Notes under the pieces: generated by a model
What the model was told of the DNA's origin: nothing
The model's database searches: none
What the model saw: the letters and a program-made list of their open reading frames with translations, nothing else
Source of the DNA: an uncultured Gammaproteobacteria bacterium
GTDB taxonomy: Bacteria; Pseudomonadota; Gammaproteobacteria; Eutrophobiales; Eutrophobiaceae
Assembly (NCBI GenBank): GCA_958295485.1
Contig: CATQGX010000004.1
Coordinates: 1 to 37,346, forward strand
DNA: 37,346 nt
Direction of reading: 5' to 3'
Part shown: positions 1 to 7,755 of the stretch, piece after piece
How positions within the stretch are numbered: position 1 is the stretch's first letter
How the letters are laid out: each line of letters begins with the position of its first letter
Program-made: the position numbers and the translations under genes

Positions 1-1
1 A

Positions 2-163
2 ATGAGCGATTCGGACAAGGACAAAAGCAAGTTACAACGCAAGTACGATCCCGACGATTGGTCTGGCGGGGGTATACCGGCACCTTACTACTACGGGACG
101 GGTTCCTCACCAATAGGCGAGGGATTCCAGAGGGGCAAGCCCCGGCCTCCTAAGACGGACTGA
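2..163 (+). CDS. Small hypothetical protein, possibly 5'-truncated
   Basis: An ATG at the first bases of the window opens a 53-codon frame ending in TGA. The product is hydrophilic: a charged start (MSDSDKDKSK), then a Gly/Pro/Tyr-rich stretch (PAPYYYGTG) and a basic tail (KPRPPKT). There is no membrane segment or recognisable domain. Because the window begins one base before the ATG, the gene may extend upstream. Its stop overlaps the 3' end of the convergent gene at 150-731 by 14 bases. Function unknown. Confidence 0.4.
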   Translation: MSDSDKDKSKLQRKYDPDDWSGGGIPAPYYYGTGSSPIGEGFQRGKPRPPKTD

Positions 164-731
164 TGCCGGAATCTTTTTTTAATTCCTCCTGTATTTCTGG
201 TATGACCTCCATAAGTCTCTGTTCGCATCCGTCCATCCACATGTAATATTCATACGCCTTTGGCGGTATCTTGTCTCCGAATTCATCCCTCGTTTTGGCG
301 GTCACCTTTAGAACCTCGTTGTGCTCCTTGATGTTCTTAAAGACGTCTCGTATCTTCTGCTGGAGGTCTGGTTTCAAGAAACTGATCCTTCCTGAGCATA
401 TCAGGCTGTCATAAAAATCGTGGTTAAAGATCCTGTTCACAAAGAACATGTTCTGCCCGTCCTTGGTCCCGAAGGACAGGGCGTCTTCGGGATGCGTGTC
501 CCTGTTCAATCCGTCCAACGTATCCCGCAGTTCGATGTAGATGTTGGTGGAGGCCATCTTCCTCTCCTCGGCCATCCGGCGCCCCGTCTCCCTTTCAATC
601 CTCTTGGAATTGGCGCGGTATGACATCAGCCCCAGACCGAACAAGACTATGGTGGCTACGGAGGCGATGTTAACCAGCGCATCAGATCCCGTAAATGCAA
701 AGATCAACCAATCGATTATCATGTCCGACAT
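150..731 (-). CDS. Hypothetical membrane-anchored protein
   Basis: The 193-residue protein has one probable transmembrane helix near the N-terminus (about residues 18-37, NIASVATIVLFGLGLMSY). A basic segment follows (RANSKRIERETGRR), and then about 140 hydrophilic, mostly helical residues that should lie in the cytoplasm. No catalytic motif is visible. The start ATG at 731 has a second in-frame ATG three codons later. A TATA-like GTAAATAG lies about 30 bases upstream on the minus strand. The gene converges with the small gene at 2-163. Architecture resembles the many single-pass anchor proteins of unknown role in archaea; no family is recognised. Confidence 0.65.
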   Translation of the reverse strand: MSDMIIDWLIFAFTGSDALVNIASVATIVLFGLGLMSYRANSKRIERETGRRMAEERKMASTNIYIELRDTLDGLNRDTHPEDALSFGTKDGQNMFFVNRIFNHDFYDSLICSGRISFLKPDLQQKIRDVFKNIKEHNEVLKVTAKTRDEFGDKIPPKAYEYYMWMDGCEQRLMEVIPEIQEELKKDSGISPS

Positions 732-975
732 TCCTGTTTGTGGATAAACAAGCCTCTATTTACACCATTGTTTTCCAAGCAATTGGCCAGGCCGTGCCTA
801 ATTTTCGCTTAATTCTGGGTCAAATTATTGCAGCCAACCATCTAAAATCCCACGCTACATGCTGCATTGTACGTGCAGGCGGGATAGAAGAAAAAGTATA
901 GTGCCGATTGCAACGAACAAGAAACCCGAGTTACTGTACAAAAAGTACGGAACACTTTCGTTGTCATACTAGAAG

Positions 976-1271
976 ATGAGAGAATAATAAATGAGGATTT
1001 AATGATGAGAGAATAATAAATGAGGATTTAATGATGAGAGAATAATAAATGAGGATTTAATGATGAGAGAATAATAAATGAGGATTTAATGATGAGAGAA
1101 TAATAAATGAGGATTTAATGATGAGAGAATAATAAATGAGGATTTAATGATGAGAGAATAATAAATGAGGATTTAATGATGAGAGAATAATAAATGAGGA
1201 TTTAATGATGAGAGAATAATAAATGAGGATTTAATGATGAGAGAATAATAAATGAGGATTTAATGATGAGG
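976..1271. repeat. Perfect 29-bp tandem repeat, ten copies
   Basis: A 29-base AT-rich unit beginning ATGAGAGAATAATAAATGAG is repeated ten times without a single mismatch from 976 to 1265. A broken eleventh start follows (ATGAGG). The unit length is not a multiple of three and every frame contains stops (TAA, TGA), so it is not coding. There are no spacers, so it is not a CRISPR array. Perfect identity implies recent expansion or active homogenisation. It lies between the membrane-anchor gene and a dead transposase. Confidence 0.97.
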
Positions 1272-1280
1272 GTAAGCAGT

Positions 1281-1323
1281 CACATGTTTCTGCCTAATTC
1301 GAATTTTTAGTCACAAAATTGAC
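1281..1323. repeat. Dispersed repeat, copy 1 (partner at 18061-18103)
   Basis: The segment containing GTTTCTGCC.AATTC and ending in AAATTGAC is about 80 percent identical to 18061-18103 in the same orientation. Both copies lie in non-coding DNA near transposase fossils, so they may be remnants of a mobile-element end. Just downstream, ACAAAATTGACTG and CAGTTTTTGTGT form an imperfect stem. The rest of 1324-1406 holds no gene. Confidence 0.6.
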
Positions 1324-1406
1324 TGATTGTCAGTTTTTGTGTCATAATGCTAGGCACGATCTGACCACTTATCCATGTGTGGGGTCCCAAAAATAGTGTA
1401 CTCTCT

Positions 1407-2343
1407 TCACGCATCGAATTCTCCTTCTTCGCCGACCCCCACTGCCGCGGGCATCTTGCGGGCGAACACCATGGCAGGGGTCTCCGCGGACTCTAGATCC
1501 AGCGATTCGTGGGTGCGATCATTGTTGTACCAGTCGATGAGCTTTGTCATCGGATCGCGTCTTCCCGCCGTGTGGAATATGTCGCCCACATGGCCGCCCG
1601 GATCGCCCCGGCCGGCGGTCCTGTCGGCGGACTCTTCCACGAAGGTGGGTAGCCACCGCTGCACCTCGCCGTGGAACCTCTCGAGCTTGCCATTTGTCTG
1701 CGGGTGCCCCCCCCCCCTCCGCACAGGATCTGCCTGATGTCCATGGCCGCCAGATCCATTTCGAACTTGGATGAGCCACGTCTCTTCCCTTTGGATTCGT
1801 TGGCGTAGAACTGCGAGCCCCGGTCGGAGAGGATCGAGGATGACCTGCCGTGATCCGCGATGGCCTGCTTGAGCACCGCCAGCGCGTTCTCCGTGGTGGC
1901 ATCCTGGAACACGCCAAAGCCCGTTATGAACCGGGATGCGTCGCCCATGTACGAAATCAACCATCTTTTGTCGTACAGCTGCTTGAAATCGGTGTGCCAC
2001 ATAGAGTTCGAGTACTCTCGTACCGGACCCATTTGCGCCGCCTGCCCTTTTTGGGGTGTGACGTGGCCCGGGTTCTCGTCCCACATCACCCTGTGTGTGG
2101 TGTTGCGGAATATGCATTCCGGTAAGGCGCTCGATATCCGCCTCCAGGCGCCTGGCCCCGCGCCTGTGTCTCTGGCGTGCGTTGAGTATCACCGAGTGCT
2201 CCCTGCGCCCGTACAGCCCTCCTGCCGGCCTGCCCAGCGGGCGGAACGCCGGGGCGCCTGAACCGGAGTGCCGGTGTCTTACCCACAGTTTTTTGACCCA
2301 TATCTTGGACACCCCCATGGTCTGCAATCTGGGCGTTGGTCAT
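1407..2343 (-). pseudogene. Broken DDE (integrase/rve-type) transposase, IS481/IS3-like
   Basis: Three minus-strand frames must be joined to read one transposase. The start MTNAQIAD (ATG at 2343) runs into MGVSKIWVKKLWVR, a helix-turn-helix-like segment. Another frame then carries MWHTDFKQL and ILSDRGSQFY, the first two catalytic Asp of an rve fold. The last frame has TNGKLERFHGEVQRW with the catalytic Glu and WYNNDRTHESL, a typical integrase tail. Frame changes fall near 2322, near 2090, and at a run of eleven C at 1707-1717 just before the Glu motif. The element is therefore inactive, unless the C-run is miscounted. Family assignment rests on the DDE motifs and the HESL tail; exact IS family uncertain. 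Confidence 0.85.
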
Positions 2344-2498
2344 GTCTCCCTTCCTCTTCTACCTGATAATCTATTCCACCTGAAGCTCGTCAAGCTTTGT
2401 CATGACACGGACACGCCGCCCGCCCGCTTCCAGCGCCCCTTGTGCAGATCAGACCCACACACCTTCGTTTCCACTCCATCTGCCGCTTCCATCTAGAT

Positions 2499-2518
2499 TA
2501 CCCCCTTATTTGGGGGTA
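2499..2518. other. Short perfect hairpin
   Basis: TACCCCC and GGGGGTA are perfectly complementary around a TTATTT loop. It lies about 45 bases upstream of the TATA box of the next gene. It could be an operator or a scar of the adjacent transposase; nothing in the sequence decides. Confidence 0.5.
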
Positions 2519-2560
2519 TACTCATTTTTGCACAATGGAGGGATTGTGCCCGGCAGATTG

Positions 2561-2570
2561 ACATATATTT
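2561..2570 (+). promoter_or_regulatory. TATA box of gene 2592-2855
   Basis: ACATATATTT lies about 22-31 bases before the GTG start. This spacing places transcription initiation at or next to the start codon, as in archaeal leaderless genes. Confidence 0.5.
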
Positions 2571-2591
2571 CATGCCGGGAAAACCGGTACC

Positions 2592-2855
2592 GTGTCAAGC
2601 ACAAAACAAAAGGCCAACCCGTTCCACCACCTTCCGGAAAACCTGTCACAGATAATAAAAAACGACTTCATAGCGGCCGGACCGTCCGACAGTATGAGCT
2701 TTGAACGCTACCTGAAACTACTTCACGAGGAGGATGATCTTACACCGGAAGAGGTGTTGGACATCATAGCGGGACGAAACTCCAAGGCCGGGGAGGTATT
2801 CCACACGGCAGAGGAACTGTTGGAATACCTGCACAAGAATGCCGACGACGATTAA
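2592..2855 (+). CDS. Small acidic hypothetical protein
   Basis: This 87-residue protein starts with GTG and has no Shine-Dalgarno. The TATA box about 25 bases upstream supports a leaderless transcript. It is hydrophilic and mostly helical, with an acidic C-terminal half (LHEEDDLTPEEVLDIIAG, AEELLEYLHKNADDD). Size, charge and helical pattern would suit an antitoxin, but no toxin lies next to it: downstream is gene-free DNA and upstream a dead transposase. That reading is only inference. No family recognised. Confidence 0.6.
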   Translation: MSSTKQKANPFHHLPENLSQIIKNDFIAAGPSDSMSFERYLKLLHEEDDLTPEEVLDIIAGRNSKAGEVFHTAEELLEYLHKNADDD

Positions 2856-4016
2856 CCGTCAAGGTGTCAAACCAGGTGTTGTTGCCGGATGCCGGTGCGC
2901 GGAACTGCCCTTTCCGGCCGTTCCGCAAGTGTCAGCTCACGATAATTTGCCCAAAATCCGCACCAAATCTCGATCGTCCCACCCGGCTGTAGGTCCCCGT
3001 CCGCCCCTGCAGCCTTTGAACATAAAGGTGGACGGGAACACCGTCGGCATCGGGCGGGGGGACACCCGGCGCCCCGGCGCCCATCATCCGCGGGCCTGGT
3101 ATCGGGTCTTGGTCCCATGACAACGGGGGGGCCTGTACGGGATAAACGCGGCACACCCGTGGCCAAACCCGGACAGGGCCGTAACACCGCACAAACCAAA
3201 ACCCGGGCCGGCGGCCCTCTGCCCGGCGCGCCTTGGCTCCCTGCGACAATCTCCACACCGCCGGTAATCGGCCACGTCATGCCTGGAACCATGACGCAAA
3301 AACCGCCGATCCGCCGGTTTCATGACTGGGAATTCGAATCCGGTAGAAACACGTGGCCGCCTGCCGCCGCCGACAACCCTTTGAATGTCGGGCCGGGCCG
3401 TGTCCGGTGACCTGCCGGATCGGGGTGTGGATCCGGCGTTGTTCACAGCCTCATCAAGCATCTGATCCCGTGATCCGTAAGCGGTGTAGATCTGCGTTAT
3501 CGCCATACCGGACCGTTCCGGGTGCCGCCGGGCGGCCCGCCTGTTGCCCGGCCCGGCAATCATTCGTCCCGGCATCGTGTTATCCCATGGCATGATGTCG
3601 GCAACGGGCACGGCGTATGATCCCATCATCCCCGCCTGTCGGGCACGTTTGAATCGGACAGGATGTCTACCCGTACCGGTGTTCAGAACCTGAAAATGTG
3701 TATGCGGGCAGGCACAAGATGCCTGGAAATCCGTCCCCGAGGACCCGCCGGACGGGCACATCTTCAGGTTCTGAACCGACCGCCGCGTCCGACGGTTCCT
3801 GTTTGGGGATAAACAAACCGGTATTCACACCGCCGCCTTCCGGCATCGGCAAGGCCGCCCCGGTTCCGGCCAAACCCCGCACGGCACAAACACCCGGCCG
3901 GGAACGGCCCCTCGTCTTGCCGATCGGGCAAAAAATCCGGCACAGTCACATTTCGCCCAGCTGTTGTTGCTGCTGCCGCAGAACCGGCATCCCGGGCACC
4001 GGGGCACGAACATACC
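2856..4016. other. GC-rich region without a supported gene
   Basis: Long open frames exist on both strands, but their products are Arg/Pro/Gly-rich, low-complexity and mutually overlapping, as expected from stop-poor GC-rich DNA. None has a domain, promoter or convincing start. The only structured element seen is the MITE at 3684-3773. A minus-strand frame around 3450-3640 (WDNTMPGR, ITQIYTAYGSRDQMLDEA) looks slightly protein-like and may be a transposase fossil. Confidence 0.5.
3684..3773. mobile_element. 90-bp MITE, same family as 8526-8614
   Basis: The left end CAGAACCTGAAAATGTG is mirrored by CACATCTTCAGGTTCTG at the right end. The flanks GTT and AAC extend the inverted repeat. The core shares a conserved stretch (TGCC.GGAAAT.CGTCCCCG) with the MITE at 8526-8614, and length and termini match too. 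It codes for nothing and would need a transposase in trans. It sits in gene-free DNA. Confidence 0.85.
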
Positions 4017-4527
4017 TTACCCGAAAATCAAATCCTGCCCGCGTCGGGCCCCTGCGGAGGCGGTGTCCCGGGCGGGGGTGTGTGTGTGCGTGCCCCGCCT
4101 GGCCTGTCCGGAACCGATCAGGGCCGCCCCTGCCGGGATCCTGCCGCCGGGACAGAAATGCCCGGTGCGGCTTTGCAGGCCCGCATGTCCGCCCACGGGT
4201 TTCCAGACAATCACGGCCTCCGACAGGGCGATCACGTGTAAATGACCTCCTGTCCCAACCCTCCGCCGCCGCCGTTCCCGGTGGCAGGGTCGCGCACGCC
4301 GCCTCCGGCCCCACCCACACGCATCCGGAACCCTCTTTACAGCCGGGGTTTTTGACCGCGGACACCTGGAACCGACGTATGCCGTGTTGGGGCACGGCAT
4401 CAGCTGCGTGACCCCGAACTCGTCGAACACATCCATCACCGCCCTGGGAAAGCCAGCGGTCTGCCATGACGATCCCGTGGCCGCCGCAGGACCTGCGCGG
4501 CCTCCGAGAGGGCACAACCTCGTCCAC
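4017..4527 (-). pseudogene. Transposase fossil, DDE type (DRxxS group)
   Basis: Fragments in several minus-strand frames recall the transposase remnants at 18404-19222 and 14290-15554. MADRWLSQ and then DVFDEFGVTQLMPCPNTAY parallel MADRGFFS and GVTWIIPCPSTVY of the copy near 18.5 kb. VKNPGC, followed by a frame with EAACATLPPGTA, parallels VKNPGVQRAI and EAACTALPAGTA of the copy near 14.8 kb. Nucleotide similarity is also visible (4378-4475 against 18510-18610; 4281-4370 against 14791-14890). Many frameshifts; clearly dead. The IS family cannot be fixed from these pieces. Confidence 0.7.
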
Positions 4528-4978
4528 CGTTTTCAGGTCCGGAGTTTTTACACAAGATGCAATCGAATCTCCCGTATGCCCAAATCCGATTCAGGGGTCT
4601 CACAGGCAGGGGTTTTTGGACCGGATCGGCAACTATATCGCCATTAGCATCTGTATTTAACATAAAACAATACATTTTGTTCAGGGAGTATGGACATATT
4701 CACATATACCCACATTCAAAAGGATAACGTGCAATACCCCAGATTCTAGGCATGATCCCCCGGGTCCTGATTGGGAGCGGGGGGGGGGGGTTCACAGGCC
4801 GGGGGTTTTTGCATACGGTGTAAAACGGCATTGCCGGCGGACATACCCCGTAACCTCAGAATCATAACCGATCAGACCGTTGCCCGACACTCGATTCTAG
4901 GCATGATTCTGTTCCGATTAGGGGGTCGCAGGCATGGTTCTGCATCGGATAAACAAAACATATCGGTTTTAGAAAGAC
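4528..4978. other. Gene-free region with promoter-like duplicate
   Basis: It holds a run of twelve G (4779-4790) and two copies of GATTCTAGGCATGAT (4744 and 4894). A segment at about 4654-4685 (TATTTAACATAAAACAATA) closely resembles the promoter of gene 5022-5390 at 4979-5010. No coding frame is convincing. It looks like a degraded tandem duplicate of the 5' region of the next gene. Confidence 0.45.
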
Positions 4979-4991
4979 TATTTAAAATAAA
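4979..4991 (+). promoter_or_regulatory. TATA box of gene 5022-5390
   Basis: TATTTAAAATAAA is a good archaeal TATA element about 30-40 bases before the ATG. A near copy lies about 325 bases upstream without an intact gene behind it. Confidence 0.5.
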
Positions 4992-5021
4992 ACAATATAT
5001 CATGTTCTGTCATGACACGTA

Positions 5022-5390
5022 ATGTTGAAGACGGAAACGAGAACCAGGATCAAGGGCAGGATCGCCAGAATATTACTCAATACGCCCGACGGGAGCCTCA
5101 CAAAATACAGGGTGGCAAAGCTGGCAGGGTGCGGGTATCCGTGGACCCACACCGTACTCAAAAGGCTAGAGGCCGACGGGATCGTAAAAGGGACAAGGGT
5201 GGAGGAGATCGGGGCGCTCTTTTCATGGTGGCGCAGGTGGCAGCCGGCCCCCAAGTACAGGGGATACATGGTAAGGGACCCGCTGGACGTGGTAAGAAAC
5301 TCCGGGCTGGAATATGTGCTGACCACATACGTGGCGGAGAACAAGATGCAAAACTATCTGTTCCCGTCGCGCACCGACATATACGTATAG
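5022..5390 (+). CDS. Winged-helix-like DNA-binding protein, 3' end replaced by an IS
   Basis: The 122-residue protein begins MLKTETRTRIKGRIARILL. A helix-turn-helix pattern follows (GSLTKYRVAKLAGCGYPWTHTVLKRLEADGIVKG, about residues 25-58), typical of a winged-helix transcription regulator. The C-terminal half carries a small aromatic segment (FSWWRRWQP) and ends NYLFPSRTDIYV. The stop codon TAG lies inside the IS630-type element that starts at 5386-5388. Removing the IS restores the reading DIYVTTRV followed by TAA at 6492, so only three residues were lost. The protein is probably still functional. A strong TATA box precedes it. Targets unknown. Confidence 0.7.
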   Translation: MLKTETRTRIKGRIARILLNTPDGSLTKYRVAKLAGCGYPWTHTVLKRLEADGIVKGTRVEEIGALFSWWRRWQPAPKYRGYMVRDPLDVVRNSGLEYVLTTYVAENKMQNYLFPSRTDIYV

Positions 5391-6481
5391 CGGCGACAAA
5401 AAGTCTTTGCAAGATCTAAAATTCAATCCGAAACCTTTATAGCTGGTATCATATCCGACTAACGACATGGTAACTCATGCCGAACTCGAACAATGTTATA
5501 GGAAAGAAAAAGATTCGCGTGTGAAAGAAAGACTGCTTGCAATGTGTCATGTCGTGATCAACAAGGAAAGTTATGCCGATGTCGCAAGGATGTTGTTCAA
5601 GGTATACAACACGATCAAGTCATGGCACAAACGTTTCCTGAAACACGGAATAAAAGGACTGAATGATCTTCCGCGTTCCGGGCGTCCTCCCAAGGTTACA
5701 AACGAAAAGATCACAAAATACATGAGAGGGTACGGTTCGCGACTCATATTCATAAGCGAACTCATACAGACCGTATACCAATGCGACGGCGTCCTGTACA
5801 CCCCGTCGGGGATGCGCAGCAAAGCACGCGCCTGCAGGTACTCTCGCAAGACTCCCGAACCGATACACATCAGAAAGGACAAGGTCGGGGAGGTCATCAG
5901 GTGGCAACGTCACATGAAACCGTGGATTTCAGGCGCGGAAAGGGCCAAATTTTTGCTCATGGTGGCGGATCAAACCATCGTGGCACACGACTATTATAAG
6001 AGGCGCGGACCGTGGTCGCCCGTCGGGCAGCGGATCCATGCGCCGTACTTCGGAAGCCACCAGAACACCGTGGTGTTCGGTGCAGTCTCCCGGTACAACG
6101 ATCAGGCGTTTATGAGTTCGCCCTGGTTCAACAAGGAGGAGACCATCAGGTTTCTCAGGTTGCTGCTGAACAGGCACGACAAGGTTGCGTTGATCCTCGA
6201 CAGGGCGGGACCGCACAGGTCGCGCATGGTATCGAATTTCATACAGGATAACTCGGATCGTCTGCGCGTCGAATACTTTCCCACCGGATGGCCGGATCTT
6301 AACGCGACAGAGGAATGCTGGAACATATTCAAACAACAGCCGTTCATGCAACAGGTATGCGAATCGGTGGACGACAGAATTTACACCATGATGGAATTTT
6401 TGAGAACGCACAGGTTCAACGTGGATGTGTTACAACATATGTTTACAAAACCGATTGCAAAGACTTTTTGACGTCGCTATA
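5386..6481 (+). mobile_element. IS630-type insertion sequence, apparently intact
   Basis: Terminal inverted repeats of 27 bases flank the transposase: 5386-5412 (TATAGCGGCGACAAAAAG...) and the reverse complement of 6455-6481 (TATAGCGACGTCAAAAAG...), with two mismatches. The outer TA on each side is consistent with the TA target duplication of the IS630/Tc1 superfamily. The element is about 1.1 kb with one gene, and the transposase stop lies within the right repeat. It sits in the last codons of the winged-helix gene. Confidence 0.9.
5467..6471 (+). CDS. IS630 family transposase
   Basis: The 334-residue DDE transposase moves the element at 5386-6481. The N-terminal helix-turn-helix region (about residues 15-80) contains SYADVARMLFKVYNTIKSWHK and the GRPP motif (SGRPPKV) common in IS630 proteins. 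Catalytic acids are seen as D168 (LMVADQT), D245 (LILDRAGPH) and E282 (LNATEECWNIFK), spaced as expected for a D-x(36-37)-E fold. Length matches the family's usual 330-350 residues and no frameshift is seen. It is the only complete transposase in the window. Confidence 0.93.
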   Translation: MVTHAELEQCYRKEKDSRVKERLLAMCHVVINKESYADVARMLFKVYNTIKSWHKRFLKHGIKGLNDLPRSGRPPKVTNEKITKYMRGYGSRLIFISELIQTVYQCDGVLYTPSGMRSKARACRYSRKTPEPIHIRKDKVGEVIRWQRHMKPWISGAERAKFLLMVADQTIVAHDYYKRRGPWSPVGQRIHAPYFGSHQNTVVFGAVSRYNDQAFMSSPWFNKEETIRFLRLLLNRHDKVALILDRAGPHRSRMVSNFIQDNSDRLRVEYFPTGWPDLNATEECWNIFKQQPFMQQVCESVDDRIYTMMEFLRTHRFNVDVLQHMFTKPIAKTF

Positions 6482-6584
6482 ACCACCCGTGTCTAAAAAA
6501 AAACAGTCGATATACCAAGCTCAATTCCACTCATTTCAGCCGTTCGTGTCCGCAGTCGCGGGGGAGCACATTTTCAAGTTCTGA
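6480..6584. repeat. 105-bp direct repeat R2, copy 1
   Basis: It runs from TAACCACCCGTGTC to TTTTCAAGTTCTGA and is about 85-90 percent identical to 9101-9204 in the same orientation. Its last 18 bases (GCACATTTTCAAGTTCTG) equal the right terminal repeat of the MITE at 8526-8614. The repeat starts exactly at the TA junction of the IS630 element and supplies the stop codon of the PIN gene on the other side. It is probably the end of a larger mobile element. Confidence 0.85.
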
Positions 6585-7632
6585 CTTGTGCATCTTGGTT
6601 TCCTGTACGACGTGCTAATATCGTTCTCATAACGTCCCAGTGTATGGTCTCTCGTCTTACTCCAAACTGCTTGCATATAACAACCATTTTCTCTAGATAT
6701 TCAAGTGGTATTGAGTTCCATGTCGTTATATATTCCCATAATGGAATGTCATCTTGTTTGAGGTCATGCCGGATCCCTGGATAGTCACATGAACATTCAG
6801 TTAACGGAATATCACATTCGTGAATCTCGTCTTGGAACTTCTTTCTGAGACGTTCCATGTCGATCTGTTCGTTACCAAAGTTGCCGGTAAATTGTTCCAG
6901 CGAAATAGGATCGATATACTCATCTGTCAGTATGTTCAGACCGCCGTCCTTTTCCGTGGCGATCTGGAAGTTATACCTGAAGAATTTGGTGTGACCATCG
7001 CCTAATTTGTATTCTACGTAGCGAAGGCCCAGTTTTGCCGAAAGGAGTTTGCATAGTTTAACCAATCTATCATGCTGTGAGGAACACGGCATTTGTTTTT
7101 CCAAGTTGTAGTTATCAGCACGTTTTTTTTCAGTATTGCGCGGATCTATTACTATGCGGTGTGGGCACTCTACACAAGCTGCCCTAAACAGAAGATCGTC
7201 GCTGGTCAATAGGCACAGATTCTTGTGTTCATACTCAGAAAACACATAAAGCAAGTATGCGTCTTGTTCCGATAGACCTTGATAAACGTTGCACAGATGT
7301 GTTAGCGCTGTATCTAGCTGTGGCTTTTTGTCATACACGTACTTTGACTCACACTTGCCGTATTTATCCAAGTATTTCTTGAATCGTCTGCTTCTTTTGC
7401 CCTCGTTTGTATTGTAGCGCACGAACCTACCAAGCTCATTTTTGATTACATCCGGTATGAGAAACGAGTTCCTGGGTTTATTCTTATGAATAGCTGCAAA
7501 AAACTTGCCAAACTGCCCGTCTGTCTTTTCATTAAGTATGTCCACGCATACGGTTGTGTCTAACATGTAGTATGTGCGAGATCTGTCCAAGTCTGAAAGC
7601 GTCTTCCTAGTATCACGTCGTGGTATACCCAT
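6574..7632 (-). CDS. PIN-domain nuclease-like protein, C-terminus altered by repeat R2
   Basis: The ATG at 7632 gives MGIPRRDTRK and 352 residues; an upstream TTG at 7656 is less likely. The N-terminal PIN fold (numbering from the TTG) has the expected acids: D33 (MLDTTVCVDIL), E74 (VIKNELGRFV), D132 (LSEQDAYLLYVF) and D153/D154 (LLTSDDLLFRAA). PIN proteins are usually metal-dependent ribonucleases, often toxins. The remaining 170 or so residues are unrecognised. The last codons (RT, stop) come from the mobile-element end at 6566-6584, so the original C-terminus may be lost. The gene is AT-richer than its surroundings, suggesting transfer. A TATA-like box lies about 24 bases ahead. The Avs-like gene lies upstream on the same strand, beyond the IS66-type insertion. 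Confidence 0.78.
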   Translation of the reverse strand: MGIPRRDTRKTLSDLDRSRTYYMLDTTVCVDILNEKTDGQFGKFFAAIHKNKPRNSFLIPDVIKNELGRFVRYNTNEGKRSRRFKKYLDKYGKCESKYVYDKKPQLDTALTHLCNVYQGLSEQDAYLLYVFSEYEHKNLCLLTSDDLLFRAACVECPHRIVIDPRNTEKKRADNYNLEKQMPCSSQHDRLVKLCKLLSAKLGLRYVEYKLGDGHTKFFRYNFQIATEKDGGLNILTDEYIDPISLEQFTGNFGNEQIDMERLRKKFQDEIHECDIPLTECSCDYPGIRHDLKQDDIPLWEYITTWNSIPLEYLEKMVVICKQFGVRRETIHWDVMRTILARRTGNQDAQVRT

Positions 7633-7653
7633 GATATAACAAAACAAAAAACA

Positions 7654-7663
7654 CAATTAAAAC
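7654..7663 (-). promoter_or_regulatory. TATA-like box of the PIN gene
   Basis: On the minus strand GGTTTTAATTG lies about 22-31 bases before the ATG at 7632, consistent with a leaderless transcript and supporting this start over the upstream TTG. Confidence 0.45.
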
Positions 7664-7755
7664 CTTTTGATCTTATTGAAGTATGCACACAACCCCCCCC
7701 CTGGAACCCGCGCCTGAAACAGCCTGTCCGACGTCCTAAAACCCGCCTTTGGCGG

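Noticed and set aside
976..1271. CRISPR array, because the repeat period is 29 bases
   Set aside because: There are no spacers, units are directly joined, and no cas gene is present.
2867..3761. Long minus-strand open frames of up to 225 codons
   Set aside because: Overlapping frames on both strands, Arg/Pro/Gly-rich products, no promoter or domain. They are stop-poor GC-rich DNA.
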